Part shown: in pieces, positions 15,313-22,410 of the stretch
How the letters are laid out: each line of letters starts with the position of its first letter
How positions within the stretch are numbered: the stretch's first letter is position 1
From: Brevundimonas vitisensis
GTDB taxonomy: Bacteria > Pseudomonadota > Alphaproteobacteria > Caulobacterales > Caulobacteraceae
Reading direction: 5' to 3'
Assembly (NCBI RefSeq): GCF_016656965.1
Contig: NZ_CP067977.1
Location: 2,070,501 to 2,134,500, forward strand
DNA: 64,000 nt
Position numbers and translations under genes: made by a program
Notes under the pieces: generated by a model
The model's input: only the letters and a program-made list of their open reading frames with translations
Databases searched by the model: none
Told to the model about the DNA's origin: nothing

Positions 15313-17304
15313 TCATTCGACCAGCCGCAGATGGTCCCGTTGCTCTCGCGCCAGGGCCTCGGCGTATCGGTCGTCAAAGCGGATGGGATCGGCCTCGGCG
15401 GCCAGGGCAGCAGCCCCGCCCAGCGAGCCCAGACCGGTGATCATGCGGACCGCCCGAGGCGCGGGCGCGGGTGCCACGTCGTCCTCGTCCAGCTCCGGCA
15501 GCAGGGCGGCGACATCGCTGGCCGACAGACGCCGCTCGACCGCCAGCTGATCCTTCTGTGCCTTGATGAAGGCCGCCCGCGCCCGGTTGTGCTCGCGCGC
15601 CGCCGTCGCATCGGCAAAGCCGGACGCGGCCTGAAGCTCGGCGGCCCCCAGATAGGCGCCAGCCCGCGAATAGACATGGACCGGTTCTTCATGCAGCCGG
15701 TCCGGGTCGAACCGGACGATCAGCTTCTCGCCGCGATGCTCGTTCAGGAACGCCGCCCAATAGACGTTGTCGAACAGGCGCAGCGACCCGGACCGTTTCT
15801 CCGCCGTCACGCCCTCGTGGGCCAGCATGCACATCCGCAGCTGGGCCTCTGTGGCGGTCCGGATCACGGCACCGGCGCGAGACGCCTCATAGGCCTGGTC
15901 ATAGGACAGCACGCCCCGGCAGACCCGCGTCCGACGCCCGACCTTGGCATTGTGCTGGGCGATGACCTTGGTGACGACGGCCTTGAAGACATGCAGGGGA
16001 ACGGCGCGGGACTGATAGTCCTCGGGCTTGGCCATGGGCGAGTTGCCGGTATAGGCACCCTGGAACGCCGGGTGCCTCGCCCCGTGGTCGCACAGCGTCT
16101 CGAACGCCCGCTCGATCGGCTTGGACTGACCCGAATACGGGCGCGTCCAGCGCACCTCGACGCCCAGGGCGGTCAGGACGCCAACCGGCTCTTCCTTCTT
16201 GACCTTGAACCGGAACCGGTTCGGCGTGCCGCCCGTGATCCACTTCGAGGCAAAGCCCCGCCCGTTGTCCAGCCAGGCCAGCTCGGGCACGCCGTGGTCG
16301 CGGAACAGATCGCCAAAGGCCAGGCGCACCGTGTCCGCGCCTTCGTTTTCGGCCAGACGCCACGACAGGATTTTCCCGGAATACAGGTCCTGAATGGCCA
16401 GCATCAGCGGGCGCACCGGCTTGTCCCTTCCGGGCCAGGCGACAAAGACATCCCAGCGGTGGCCGTCCGCGTTCACCGCCTGCATGGCGTGGAACTGGCT
16501 GCGGTCGCGCACCATCGGCGGATACATCCGGGCGTGGACCTCGGTCCCCTCGCGCGCGATCACCCGCAGCGCTTCCGGGATCTCGGTGTCCAAGCGACGC
16601 TTCATCGTCTTGGCCGAGGGCAGCGCCCAGCCATGCAGGGCGGCGGCATCGGTCAGGCGGTCCCAGCAGCTCTCGAACGAGGGCTGCGACAGGCGCAGAT
16701 AGTCGCCTTTCAGGAACTCCCAGGCATCGGGATCACAGTCGGCCGTGGCCGTTCGGCCCTGAGTCTGCGGGACTAGCGCGGGCAGCCAGTCACCCCGGCT
16801 CAGATGGCGCACCACCTTCTGCCAGTTATAGACCGTCTGGACGCTGAACTTGTGCTCCTTGCCTTCCCCCGCGCGGAACTTCAGACCGTGCAGGTGGACG
16901 ACATGGGCGACTGCGCCGGTGGCCGAATGCCCGGCCTGGCGCAGGGCCTCGACCTCCTTCAGAATATCCAGCCGGAACCGCGCCACGGCCTTCTTGCACT
17001 CGGGCAGGCCGTCGAACGCGGCCCATAGTTCGGACCGGGCCACGATTGGCCGGGCGGCGGTGTCCAGATTGACCACCAGGCCGCGCGCGACCAGCGCCGC
17101 GACGGCCTGAACCGGCAACACCGAATAGTGATATTCCATCCCGCCGCCCTTGCCCTTGCGGGCGCGGGCCAGCGGCTGGCCTGACGCATTGGTGCGCGAG
17201 CCCCAGCCGAGCTGATCGGCTGTCTCGTTGATCTTGCGCTTGGTCGTCGGCAGGCCCGGCAGGGTCTGCATGGCCAGGTCTTGGGCGGTCCACCACGCCT
17301 TCAT
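15313..17304 (-). CDS. Mu A-like DDE transposase
   Basis: 663 residues, the same size as Mu A. The N-terminus (KAWWTAQDLAMQTLPGLPTT) is the Mu-type end-binding winged helix. The catalytic triad is visible at Asp280 (VNADGHRWDVFV), Asp346 (AWLDNGRGFASKW) and Glu398 (SKPIERAFETL), with spacing like Mu A Asp269/Asp336/Glu392. It pairs the prophage ends and joins them to target DNA for integration and replication. It follows the 17301-17762 gene with a 4-base overlap, and all landmark motifs appear intact. Confidence 0.97.
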   Translation of the reverse strand: MKAWWTAQDLAMQTLPGLPTTKRKINETADQLGWGSRTNASGQPLARARKGKGGGMEYHYSVLPVQAVAALVARGLVVNLDTAARPIVARSELWAAFDGLPECKKAVARFRLDILKEVEALRQAGHSATGAVAHVVHLHGLKFRAGEGKEHKFSVQTVYNWQKVVRHLSRGDWLPALVPQTQGRTATADCDPDAWEFLKGDYLRLSQPSFESCWDRLTDAAALHGWALPSAKTMKRRLDTEIPEALRVIAREGTEVHARMYPPMVRDRSQFHAMQAVNADGHRWDVFVAWPGRDKPVRPLMLAIQDLYSGKILSWRLAENEGADTVRLAFGDLFRDHGVPELAWLDNGRGFASKWITGGTPNRFRFKVKKEEPVGVLTALGVEVRWTRPYSGQSKPIERAFETLCDHGARHPAFQGAYTGNSPMAKPEDYQSRAVPLHVFKAVVTKVIAQHNAKVGRRTRVCRGVLSYDQAYEASRAGAVIRTATEAQLRMCMLAHEGVTAEKRSGSLRLFDNVYWAAFLNEHRGEKLIVRFDPDRLHEEPVHVYSRAGAYLGAAELQAASGFADATAAREHNRARAAFIKAQKDQLAVERRLSASDVAALLPELDEDDVAPAPAPRAVRMITGLGSLGGAAALAAEADPIRFDDRYAEALAREQRDHLRLVE

Positions 17305-17762
17305 GCGGCCCTCCCATCCAGCGGGCGCGCGCGCGTGGTCAGATCGCGTTCCAGAGCCTTCAGGCGCCGCATCTCGGCTTGGACGTGGCCCAGCTGGGCC
17401 AGCACATATTCCTCACCTTCCAGCACCCGGCACCCGATCCGGGTAACCAGGGCGTCCAGGGCGTCCGAGCGTTTGGTCGCCACGACCAGGGCCAGGAACC
17501 GGGCGGCCGAGATGTTGTGTCCGTCCTTTGAAGGGGCGGCATAGGCATAGAGCATGTCCTTGGACACGGTCTCGCCCAGCACCGCCGACATCGCGGCGGC
17601 GACTTCGGCCTGGGACCGCGAGTCCTCCCGCACGATGGCGGACACCAGCCCGGCGACATAGGTGTCCAGACCAGCCAGCAGCCCCTCGGTCGGCGTCACC
17701 CGTGCCGGGGCGTCGAACGACAGGGCCATCTGCCGGGGATCGATCCGGTCGCGCTTACCCAT
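17301..17762 (-). CDS. Early phage regulatory-like protein, unknown function
   Basis: 153 residues, immediately upstream of and coupled to transposase A. The centre (RSQAEVAAAMSAVLGETVSK, then YAYAAPSKDGHNISAARFLA) reads like a helix-turn-helix followed by a conserved module seen in small early proteins of alphaproteobacterial Mu-like phages. The C-terminus (YVLAQLGHVQAEMRRLKALE) is probably a coiled coil. A role in controlling A expression or host functions is inference from position. Confidence 0.6.
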   Translation of the reverse strand: MGKRDRIDPRQMALSFDAPARVTPTEGLLAGLDTYVAGLVSAIVREDSRSQAEVAAAMSAVLGETVSKDMLYAYAAPSKDGHNISAARFLALVVATKRSDALDALVTRIGCRVLEGEEYVLAQLGHVQAEMRRLKALERDLTTRARPLDGRAA

Positions 17763-17997
17763 GCGCCCGCTCCACGGCCAGCAGGGCCTTGCCCTCGGCC
17801 GTCAGCAGGTTGTGCTCGGTCAGCAGCCCATCGGCCCGCAGGTCCAGGATCATGGCCTGGCGCGCGGCATAGGCATCGGACACCTCGACCGTCCGGCCCG
17901 CCGCGCCGGTGTCCCAGCCTGCCCAAGGACCGTCGCCCGCGCCCACGGCCCGCAGCACCGCCATCCGGCTCTGGAAGGTCCAGGCGGCGGCGGTCAT
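17755..17997 (-). CDS. Small early phage protein, unknown function
   Basis: 80 residues from ATG 17997, overlapping its upstream neighbour by 4 bases and its downstream neighbour by 8. It carries RMAVLRAVGAGDGPWAGWD, then AYAARQAMILDLRADGLLTE and a short helical end. The second half could be a compact winged-helix piece (DLRADGLLTEHNLLTAEGKA). No family was recognised. Confidence 0.5.
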   Translation of the reverse strand: MTAAAWTFQSRMAVLRAVGAGDGPWAGWDTGAAGRTVEVSDAYAARQAMILDLRADGLLTEHNLLTAEGKALLAVERAHG

Positions 17998-18230
17998 GCG
18001 TCGTCCCTCGGACGGCGCAGGGTGACGACAGCATCATCGACCGCGACGTCGATGGCATCCAGCTTGTCGTAGAGCGCCTGGATGTCCGCCTCGACGGCCC
18101 CGTCGATCTCCGACCATTCATAGGCCAGGGCTTCCAGCTTGGAGCGGATCAGCGCCGTAGTCCGCTTGGCCCGTTTCGACACGACGCCGGGCTTGACGCC
18201 CAGCTCCTGCGCCTTGGTTTCCCGGATCAT
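17994..18230 (-). CDS. Small acidic-basic early protein, unknown function
   Basis: 78 residues; ATG 18230 overlaps the stop of the ParB-like gene (ATGA). The N-terminus (IRETKAQELGVKPGVVSKRA) looks like a short helix-turn-helix with a basic recognition region, and the rest is an acidic helix. The longer open frame upstream is shadow of the ParB-like gene. Unknown function; probably an early regulatory partner. Confidence 0.5.
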   Translation of the reverse strand: MIRETKAQELGVKPGVVSKRAKRTTALIRSKLEALAYEWSEIDGAVEADIQALYDKLDAIDVAVDDAVVTLRRPRDDA

Positions 18231-19099
18231 TTCGTCACCTCGACCGAGCAGCCCTTGGGAAGTTCGGCCTCGGCCAGGAAGGCCAGGAAGGCCCGCCGAT
18301 CGCGGGCGTTCATCCGCTCCCAAAGGTCGATGGAGCGCGACAGCGATCGGTCTTCGGCAGGCTTGACGGCCTTGCCGTCGATCCGATCGAAGGCCTCATT
18401 CACCGACCGCGCGGGGTTGTCCTGGGCCAGCAGATGCCCGACCGCCGCCACCTGTCGTTCGTGGGGATGTTTCGCCAGAGCTTCCAGCGCCGCCTGATTG
18501 GACGCCAGCGCCGTGTGCTGAACCGCCTTCACAACGTCCGGCGAGAGGGCCTCGGCCAGCAGAACCGCCCGGCGGATCGTGCGCTCGGAAAGTCCCGTCT
18601 TGTCGGCGATGTCGGCGCTGAAGGACCAAGTGGCCAAGTTGGCCACTTGGTCGCTGCGACGATCCCCGCCGTGCTTCGCCTCTGGGTTCAGGGCCTCATA
18701 GATGCGCTTGCGTTCGGCCAGGAACCGGGCGCGATCCAGCGCCGTCAGCTCGTGCCGGATCAGGTTCTCGTCGATCTCGCGCAGCCGGAGTTCCGCGTCG
18801 TCGGCCTCGGTGATGATGGCCTTGATGTCGGCCCATCCCGCGATCTGGGCGGCCCTATACCGGTGCGCCCCATAGACCAGACGGAACCGGTCGCCCCGGC
18901 GCACGATCTCGATCGGCGTGCGCTGCCCCCGTTCGGTGAACGACGCGGCCATCACCTCAGCGTGGGCGTCGTTGACCTCCCGCAGCCTGTCGCTGGCATC
19001 GATCAGCGCCAAAGGCACCAGAACGATCTGCTCGATCGCGACCGGATCGATGACGGCGGCGGGCTGATCGACCGGCCCGGATGTGATCCCCTGAGCCAT
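18227..19099 (-). CDS. ParB/RepB/Spo0J-like nuclease-domain protein
   Basis: 290 residues. The ParB N-terminal domain is clear: LVPLALIDASDRLREVNDAH (30-50), RGDRFRLVYGAHRYRAAQIA (about 68-87, the arginine-rich CTPase motif region) and LREIDENLIRHELTALDRAR. A central helix-turn-helix (TGLSERTIRRAVLLAEALSP, near 165-185) could bind a specific site. ParB-like proteins in transposable phages are early products, sometimes acting as regulators or nicking enzymes. No ParA partner is visible. The gene contains a 29-base palindrome at 18624-18652. Confidence 0.85.
   Translation of the reverse strand: MAQGITSGPVDQPAAVIDPVAIEQIVLVPLALIDASDRLREVNDAHAEVMAASFTERGQRTPIEIVRRGDRFRLVYGAHRYRAAQIAGWADIKAIITEADDAELRLREIDENLIRHELTALDRARFLAERKRIYEALNPEAKHGGDRRSDQVANLATWSFSADIADKTGLSERTIRRAVLLAEALSPDVVKAVQHTALASNQAALEALAKHPHERQVAAVGHLLAQDNPARSVNEAFDRIDGKAVKPAEDRSLSRSIDLWERMNARDRRAFLAFLAEAELPKGCSVEVTK
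18624..18652. repeat. 29-base palindrome inside the ParB-like gene (candidate binding site)
   Basis: Two perfect 14-base arms, GACCAAGTGGCCAA and TTGGCCACTTGGTC, around one central base. It lies in codons that link the ParB domain to the helix-turn-helix. Perfect arms of this length are much longer than chance would give in coding DNA. The obvious hypothesis is a parS-like or autoregulatory site bound by the protein encoded around it. Confidence 0.55.
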
Positions 19100-19101
19100 G
19101 T

Positions 19102-19380
19102 CTAAACCGCCTGCGTGCTTAGACGATGCGGCACACTTTGGAGTGCGCTACTATTCACCTTCGTGAAGATTCGTCGGCCCCGCGTGTCGTATCGCTCGGG
19201 CCAGACCTCGTGGAGCTTCCGACCGATGCGCTTTGCAATCACCCGATCGACCCGAGGACAGGGCACCACCAGCGCCTTGCGGCAAGCTGATGGGCTGAAC
19301 CCATGGCGCAGCGCCAACCCTGTCAGGGTAATGCCCGTCATGCGAACCTCGCACTTGATCTCTTCAGGATGCAACGCCAT
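19102..19380 (-). CDS. ner: Ner-like early regulator
   Basis: 92 residues. It has the Ner/Nlp winged-helix pattern: TLTGLALRHGFSPSACRKAL (18-37), VDRVIAKRIGRKLHEVWPER (43-62) and YDTRGR. Mu Ner represses both the repressor and early promoters soon after infection and so favours lytic growth. It is the first gene of the early operon, divergent from the repressor with 27 bases between them. A TTCAC-N4-GTGAA operator-like dyad lies in its 3' part. Confidence 0.88.
   Translation of the reverse strand: MALHPEEIKCEVRMTGITLTGLALRHGFSPSACRKALVVPCPRVDRVIAKRIGRKLHEVWPERYDTRGRRIFTKVNSSALQSVPHRLSTQAV
19154..19167. promoter_or_regulatory. Operator-like dyad in the 3' part of ner
   Basis: TTCAC-CTTC-GTGAA: perfect 5-base arms with a 4-base spacer. 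The same layout occurs imperfectly at 19399-19412 over the repressor start and at 19380-19393 (TTCGC-CTTC-GTGAG). Three copies around one regulatory switch suggest binding sites for the repressor or Ner. Confidence 0.5.
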
Positions 19381-19398
19381 TCGCCTTCGTGAGGAAAG

Positions 19399-19441
19399 TT
19401 CACTATCGTGAGTGATACGCCTCCCACGCGATTCACGTCAA
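19399..19441 (-). promoter_or_regulatory. Predicted early promoter Pe with overlapping operator
   Basis: On the minus strand TTGACG (19441-19436) and TATCAC (19417-19412) are separated by 18 bases, a good sigma70-type promoter firing toward ner. Its start point would fall near 19405. The operator-like dyad TTCAC-TATC-GTGAG (19399-19412) covers the -10 and start region. A perfect 12-base palindrome CCACGATCGTGG (19442-19453) sits just upstream of the -35. The promoter therefore lies inside the first codons of the repressor gene. Occupation by the repressor would block early transcription. Confidence 0.55.
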
Positions 19442-20094
19442 CCACGATCGTGGATGATGATGATGATTTGGCACGCGGCTTCTCGGAGCGGCTTCAGCTT
19501 GCCATGGGCACTACGTCACAGGCGGTCGTAGCCAAGCGGGCACGCATCTCGACCGGTGCCATGAGCAAGTATCTCAATGGCAGCGAGCCGGGCCTGCTGA
19601 AGGCCGCCCGCTTGGCGAAGGCTCTCGATGTCAGCTTGCATTGGCTGGCGACCGGAGAAGGCGCGCCCAGCGCTTCGTCGTTCGGTTATGTGGGGCTGCC
19701 CATATTCGACGTCCGCCTTTCGGCCGGCACGGCCAGCTTCTCCGACGCAGCCAGGGAGATCGGCACCATGCCGTTCGATATGGACCTGCTGCGGGCCTTG
19801 GGCAGAGCCAACGGGGACGGTCTGGGCGTCCTGGAAGCCGAAGGCGACTCGATGGAGCCGTTGATCAGCGACGGTGCCCGCGTCGTCATTGACTTCAAGG
19901 ATACCCGCCTGCGTGAGAAGGTATTCGCCTTTCGTTTCGACGACGAACTTCGCCTGAAGCGCCTGCGCCGCACCATCGACGGCATCGAGATTTTGTCCGA
20001 AAATCCCCGCTACGAGCCCGAGCTGCTGTCCGGCGAGGCCCTGAACCGTTTCCAAATCCTCGGCCGCGCCCTTTGGTCGGGGTCCATGCTTTAA
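19408..20094 (+). CDS. Prophage repressor, HTH plus S24 peptidase (CI/LexA-like)
   Basis: 228 residues from GTG 19408, with GAGGAAAG about 9 bases upstream; the GTG is itself part of an operator-like dyad. The N-terminal helix-turn-helix spans about residues 36-65 (SQAVVAKRARISTGAMSKYL). The C-terminal S24 domain has the Ala-Gly cleavage site (RLSAGTASF), the serine in EGDSMEPL and the lysine in RLKRLRR. Repressors of this type self-cleave when RecA is activated, so the prophage is probably induced by DNA damage. Mu itself has a different repressor. Three small genes follow in the same direction. Confidence 0.93.
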   Translation: MSDTPPTRFTSTTIVDDDDDLARGFSERLQLAMGTTSQAVVAKRARISTGAMSKYLNGSEPGLLKAARLAKALDVSLHWLATGEGAPSASSFGYVGLPIFDVRLSAGTASFSDAAREIGTMPFDMDLLRALGRANGDGLGVLEAEGDSMEPLISDGARVVIDFKDTRLREKVFAFRFDDELRLKRLRRTIDGIEILSENPRYEPELLSGEALNRFQILGRALWSGSML

Positions 20095-20102
20095 GGCTGC
20101 AC

Positions 20103-20567
20103 ATGATCCGCCGCTCGATCAGCCCAATCATTTTCGCCTGCGCCTGGGTGGTTGGTTGCGGGGACGTGGCCGCCCCGCCATCGCCATCCGTCGAGATCGA
20201 ATCGGTCAAGCTGCTCGCCTGCCCCGATCCGGACATCGGTCGAACCTGCGAGTTCGACCACGTCAAGAGTCCCGAATATCTCGCCGACGCCCTGAAGGGC
20301 GACTACCAGGCGCAGCGCAACATCTCCTACGCCCACACCTCTGGCGTCAGCTGGATCGTCGCGCGACCCGTCCAGGGATGCGGCTGGCGGATGGTGATCA
20401 TGGTCAGTCGCCCGGCCGGTGCGACCTATGATGACGCGGGCATGTATCGCATCCAGTGCGGCGACCTCAGCCCCGCCGACCTCGAACAGAGCAAGCGTCT
20501 CGCCCAGATCATCTATCGGCAAATTCACGGTGCCGACCTTCCGGCCCTCCCGCCCATCCCGGCCTGA
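20103..20567 (+). CDS. Prophage-encoded lipoprotein, unknown function
   Basis: 154 residues beginning 8 bases after the repressor stop. The N-terminus is a short lipoprotein signal (SISPIIFACAWVVGCGD), with the likely lipidated Cys at about residue 19. Four further cysteines (contexts LLACPDPD, RTCEFDH, GCGWRM, IQCGDL) may form disulfides in the periplasm. It is expected to be made in the lysogen with the repressor, making it a candidate for lysogenic conversion or envelope-level exclusion of other phages. No family was recognised. Confidence 0.65.
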   Translation: MIRRSISPIIFACAWVVGCGDVAAPPSPSVEIESVKLLACPDPDIGRTCEFDHVKSPEYLADALKGDYQAQRNISYAHTSGVSWIVARPVQGCGWRMVIMVSRPAGATYDDAGMYRIQCGDLSPADLEQSKRLAQIIYRQIHGADLPALPPIPA

Positions 20568-20572
20568 CGATC

Positions 20573-20761
20573 ATGTTCAAGCGCTTCACTCAGCTACCGG
20601 AACGCCAGCCTATCTATATCCGCGAAAGCCGGGTTCAGGCCTTCGCCGCGACCGAGGACGGCACCCGCATTTTCCTCAGCGGATCGCTCAGCTGCCTGGT
20701 CGCTGAGGGTGAAGCCGACGTCCTGGCTGCCTTCACCCGCTCCGCCGACAGTGAAGGCTAG
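20573..20761 (+). CDS. Small prophage protein, unknown function
   Basis: 62 residues from ATG 20573, five bases after the lipoprotein stop. It has a beta-like pattern (ERQPIYIRESRVQAFAAT, then GTRIFLSGSLSCLVAEGEAD) that suggests a compact small domain with no membrane segment. Coupling to the next frame by an 11-base overlap supports it being a real gene. No family was recognised. Confidence 0.5.
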   Translation: MFKRFTQLPERQPIYIRESRVQAFAATEDGTRIFLSGSLSCLVAEGEADVLAAFTRSADSEG

Positions 20762-21008
20762 ACCGTCCCCGATCCGCATCGGCATCCCAGAGGGCAAGAT
20801 CGCCTGGCCTGTTCTGGTCACCGCGAGCGGAGTCCATGTCCTGGGCTCGGGAGAGGTGCCGCGCGTCAAAATCCACTTCGGCCGCCTGGGCCGCTTCGTC
20901 CCTCGCTCAGCCCTGCCGCCCTTTTCCGGCACCGACGCATGGTTTCTGATGCACATCAGCGACGGCCGCTTCTACGTCGGCGACCAGACCACCCAGCCCG
21001 ACAAATAG
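20751..21008 (+). CDS. Small prophage protein, unknown function
   Basis: About 85 residues if the GTG at 20751 is the start; an ATG at 20709 would give 99 but overlaps the previous gene by 53 bases. The segment RIGIPEGKIAWPVLVTASGV, then VPRVKIHFGRLGRFVPRSAL and DGRFYVGDQTTQ, reads as a small beta-rich protein. It is the last gene before the prophage end and probably part of the repressor transcript. No family was recognised. Confidence 0.45.
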   Translation: MKARPSPIRIGIPEGKIAWPVLVTASGVHVLGSGEVPRVKIHFGRLGRFVPRSALPPFSGTDAWFLMHISDGRFYVGDQTTQPDK

Positions 21009-21197
21009 CGTCCCACTTCGGGCGTCATCGGCGACCGCTCTCGCGACCCCTTCGGTCCCGCCCCGTGGGCCTTTGCCCGGCATTGAGGTTTCTGGGACCA
21101 CCAGGTCCCACTTTTCCGACGCCGGTTCGCACCCCGCGCGGCCCTTCGGCTCCACCTCCAGCCCTCATGCCACGGAAGACGATCCCGGCACACCGGG

Positions 21198-21240
21198 CCT
21201 GAGGCCAGCCTGACCCCAGCCTGAGGCCACCCTGAAGCCG
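21198..21240. repeat. Short tandem repeat, 11-base unit, four copies
   Basis: Units CCTGAGGCCAG, CCTGACCCCAG, CCTGAGGCCAC and CCTGAAGCCG follow each other without gaps. They lie in the non-coding stretch between the last prophage cargo gene and the proposed left end. Phased repeats of one helical turn could position a protein on one face of the DNA. Confidence 0.55.
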
Positions 21241-21258
21241 ACCTCGCCCCGATCGCTG

Positions 21259-21351
21259 GCCGCCGACAAAATTATAAGTTCAAGTGTCGAAGGTCTGTCT
21301 AAACTGCCACTTCGATTAGACAGCCCGCGCCGCCGCCGCCGACAAAATTAT
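21259..21351. other. Candidate left-end region of the prophage (repeated transposase sites?)
   Basis: A 17-base perfect direct repeat, GCCGCCGACAAAATTAT, occurs at 21259-21275 and 21335-21351. Between the copies are two interleaved inverted repeats: TCGAAG (21288-21293) with CTTCGA (21310-21315), and TGTCTAA (21296-21302) with TTAGACA (21316-21322). Their crossing layout does not suit an RNA hairpin but suits overlapping protein sites. Mu A binds several such sites at each end. The exact terminal base cannot be fixed without the right end or the 5-base target duplication. The rest of 21009-21487 shows no gene. Confidence 0.45.
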
Positions 21352-21487
21352 GGAAGAGGGATCGTTGATGAATAAGGGAAATCCCACGGTAGACCGCCTA
21401 ATCCCGGCGTATCCCACCCTTCCAGTTTCTAATGTCCCCTAACATCCGGCCGGGTGGGGCGGACTCAAGCAACCGGACTCAGCCCCC

Positions 21488-22030
21488 TCACGGCCACGCC
21501 TCCGCCACCCCGTCCGGCAGCTCCACCTGCCGCCGCCAATCCTGGCGGAACAGCCGCATCAGCGCCGCGTCCAGCTGGGGCAGGGGCCTCAGCCGCCCCT
21601 CGGCGTCCCAGAACGCCTGCGCCCATTCATGGTCCTGCGCCCGCTCGCGGTCCATGGCCGCCACCTCGGGCCCCAGGTGCCGCGCCCGCCAGTCATAGAG
21701 GAAGGGCATGTGCCACAGCGGCGCCTCCTCGATCGGCCCGCCCTGCATCACCCGCACCAGGTCCAGCGCCAGCTCGCGCACCGCCTCCCGCTCGGCCTCG
21801 AATTCCTCGACCTTGCGCGCGGCATAGCGGTCCCAGCCCTCGACCGGCTCGGGCGGGGCGTCTGCCGGGCGTCTCTGCCACCCCTCCTTGGCCCGCCGCC
21901 GCCACAGGTTGTCCAGGCCGACGTCATAGCGCCGCGCGACAGAGGCCGCCGTCTCCCCCGCCTCCCACGCCCGCCGCACCTCTTCCCAGATGTGGCCCGA
22001 CCGAATTTTCTGGGGCGCGCGCGGGCTCAT
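21488..22030 (-). CDS. Helix-turn-helix protein, terminase-small-like or island gene
   Basis: 180 residues. The N-terminus (SGHIWEEVRRAWEAGETAAS, then RRYDVGLDNLWRRRAKEGW) is a homeodomain-like helix-turn-helix of the type in small terminases and transposase-associated proteins. The rest is helical, with tryptophans and a segment RRQVELPDGVAEAW at the end. It lies outside the Mu-like gene order and next to the proposed prophage end. Its function is unknown, and it may be a leftover of another element. Confidence 0.55.
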   Translation of the reverse strand: MSPRAPQKIRSGHIWEEVRRAWEAGETAASVARRYDVGLDNLWRRRAKEGWQRRPADAPPEPVEGWDRYAARKVEEFEAEREAVRELALDLVRVMQGGPIEEAPLWHMPFLYDWRARHLGPEVAAMDRERAQDHEWAQAFWDAEGRLRPLPQLDAALMRLFRQDWRRQVELPDGVAEAWP

Positions 22031-22085
22031 GGGACGAAGGGATCCCGGACAGCGGCGTCAGGCGCGGACACAGGGCCCCGCCGCG

Positions 22086-22304
22086 TCACAGCTTCACCCG
22101 CTTCAGGGCCCGGATTCCCCACTCGATCCTGGCCCGCGCCCGGCGCTGCGCTGCCGATCCCTCGGGCAGGTGCCACGCCGCCGCCAGTGCCTCGGCCAGG
22201 CCGATGATCGCCTCCGCATGGCGCGACGCCCGCTCGACCCGCCGCGCCCCCCTCGCCGCCGCCCGCCGCTCCGCCACTGTCAGCGTCTTGACCGCCTCTG
22301 CCAT
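22086..22304 (-). CDS. Small basic helical protein
   Basis: 72 residues from ATG 22304, with a strong ribosome site GGGAGG six to ten bases upstream. This shows it is a separate gene rather than the tail of the DpnI-like frame that reads into it. It is rich in Ala and Arg (TVAERRAAARGARRVERASR) and probably helical throughout. Unknown function; it may work with the helix-turn-helix protein 55 bases downstream. Confidence 0.55.
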   Translation of the reverse strand: MAEAVKTLTVAERRAAARGARRVERASRHAEAIIGLAEALAAAWHLPEGSAAQRRARARIEWGIRALKRVKL

Positions 22305-22388
22305 CCGATCCTCCCTTGATCCGAAGGCCAGACCCTGCCCGACGCTTCCGTCAGGATCGGACGTGGGGGGGGTGATCAGGCCCGTCGA

Positions 22389-22409
22389 CCCTCTCCCGTT
22401 GGGAGAGGG
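22389..22409. terminator. Hairpin after the DpnI-like gene
   Basis: Nine-base perfect arms CCCTCTCCC and GGGAGAGGG around GTT. It lies one base past the frame-corrected stop of the DpnI-like gene. No T-run follows on the minus strand. The sequence also resembles a dispersed intergenic repeat common in proteobacteria, so it may be a repeat acting as terminator. Confidence 0.5.
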
Positions 22410-22410
22410 A

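Larger units (their letters stand above)
1..21351 (-). mobile_element. Mu-like transposable prophage, incomplete (right part outside window)
   Basis: A contiguous set of Mu-type genes in Mu order: repressor, ner, A, B, gam, gemA-like, mor-like, lysis genes, DUF2730, gp26-like, DUF3486, terminase, DUF935 portal, F, I protease, cement protein and major head protein. Early and late genes lie on the minus strand. The repressor and three small genes lie on the plus strand. The immunity end must lie between the last cargo gene (ends 21008) and the island gene that ends at 21488; repeats at 21259-21351 are the best candidate. Tail genes and the other end are missing because the window starts inside the major head gene. 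No disrupted structural gene is visible, so the element may be active. Confidence 0.95.
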
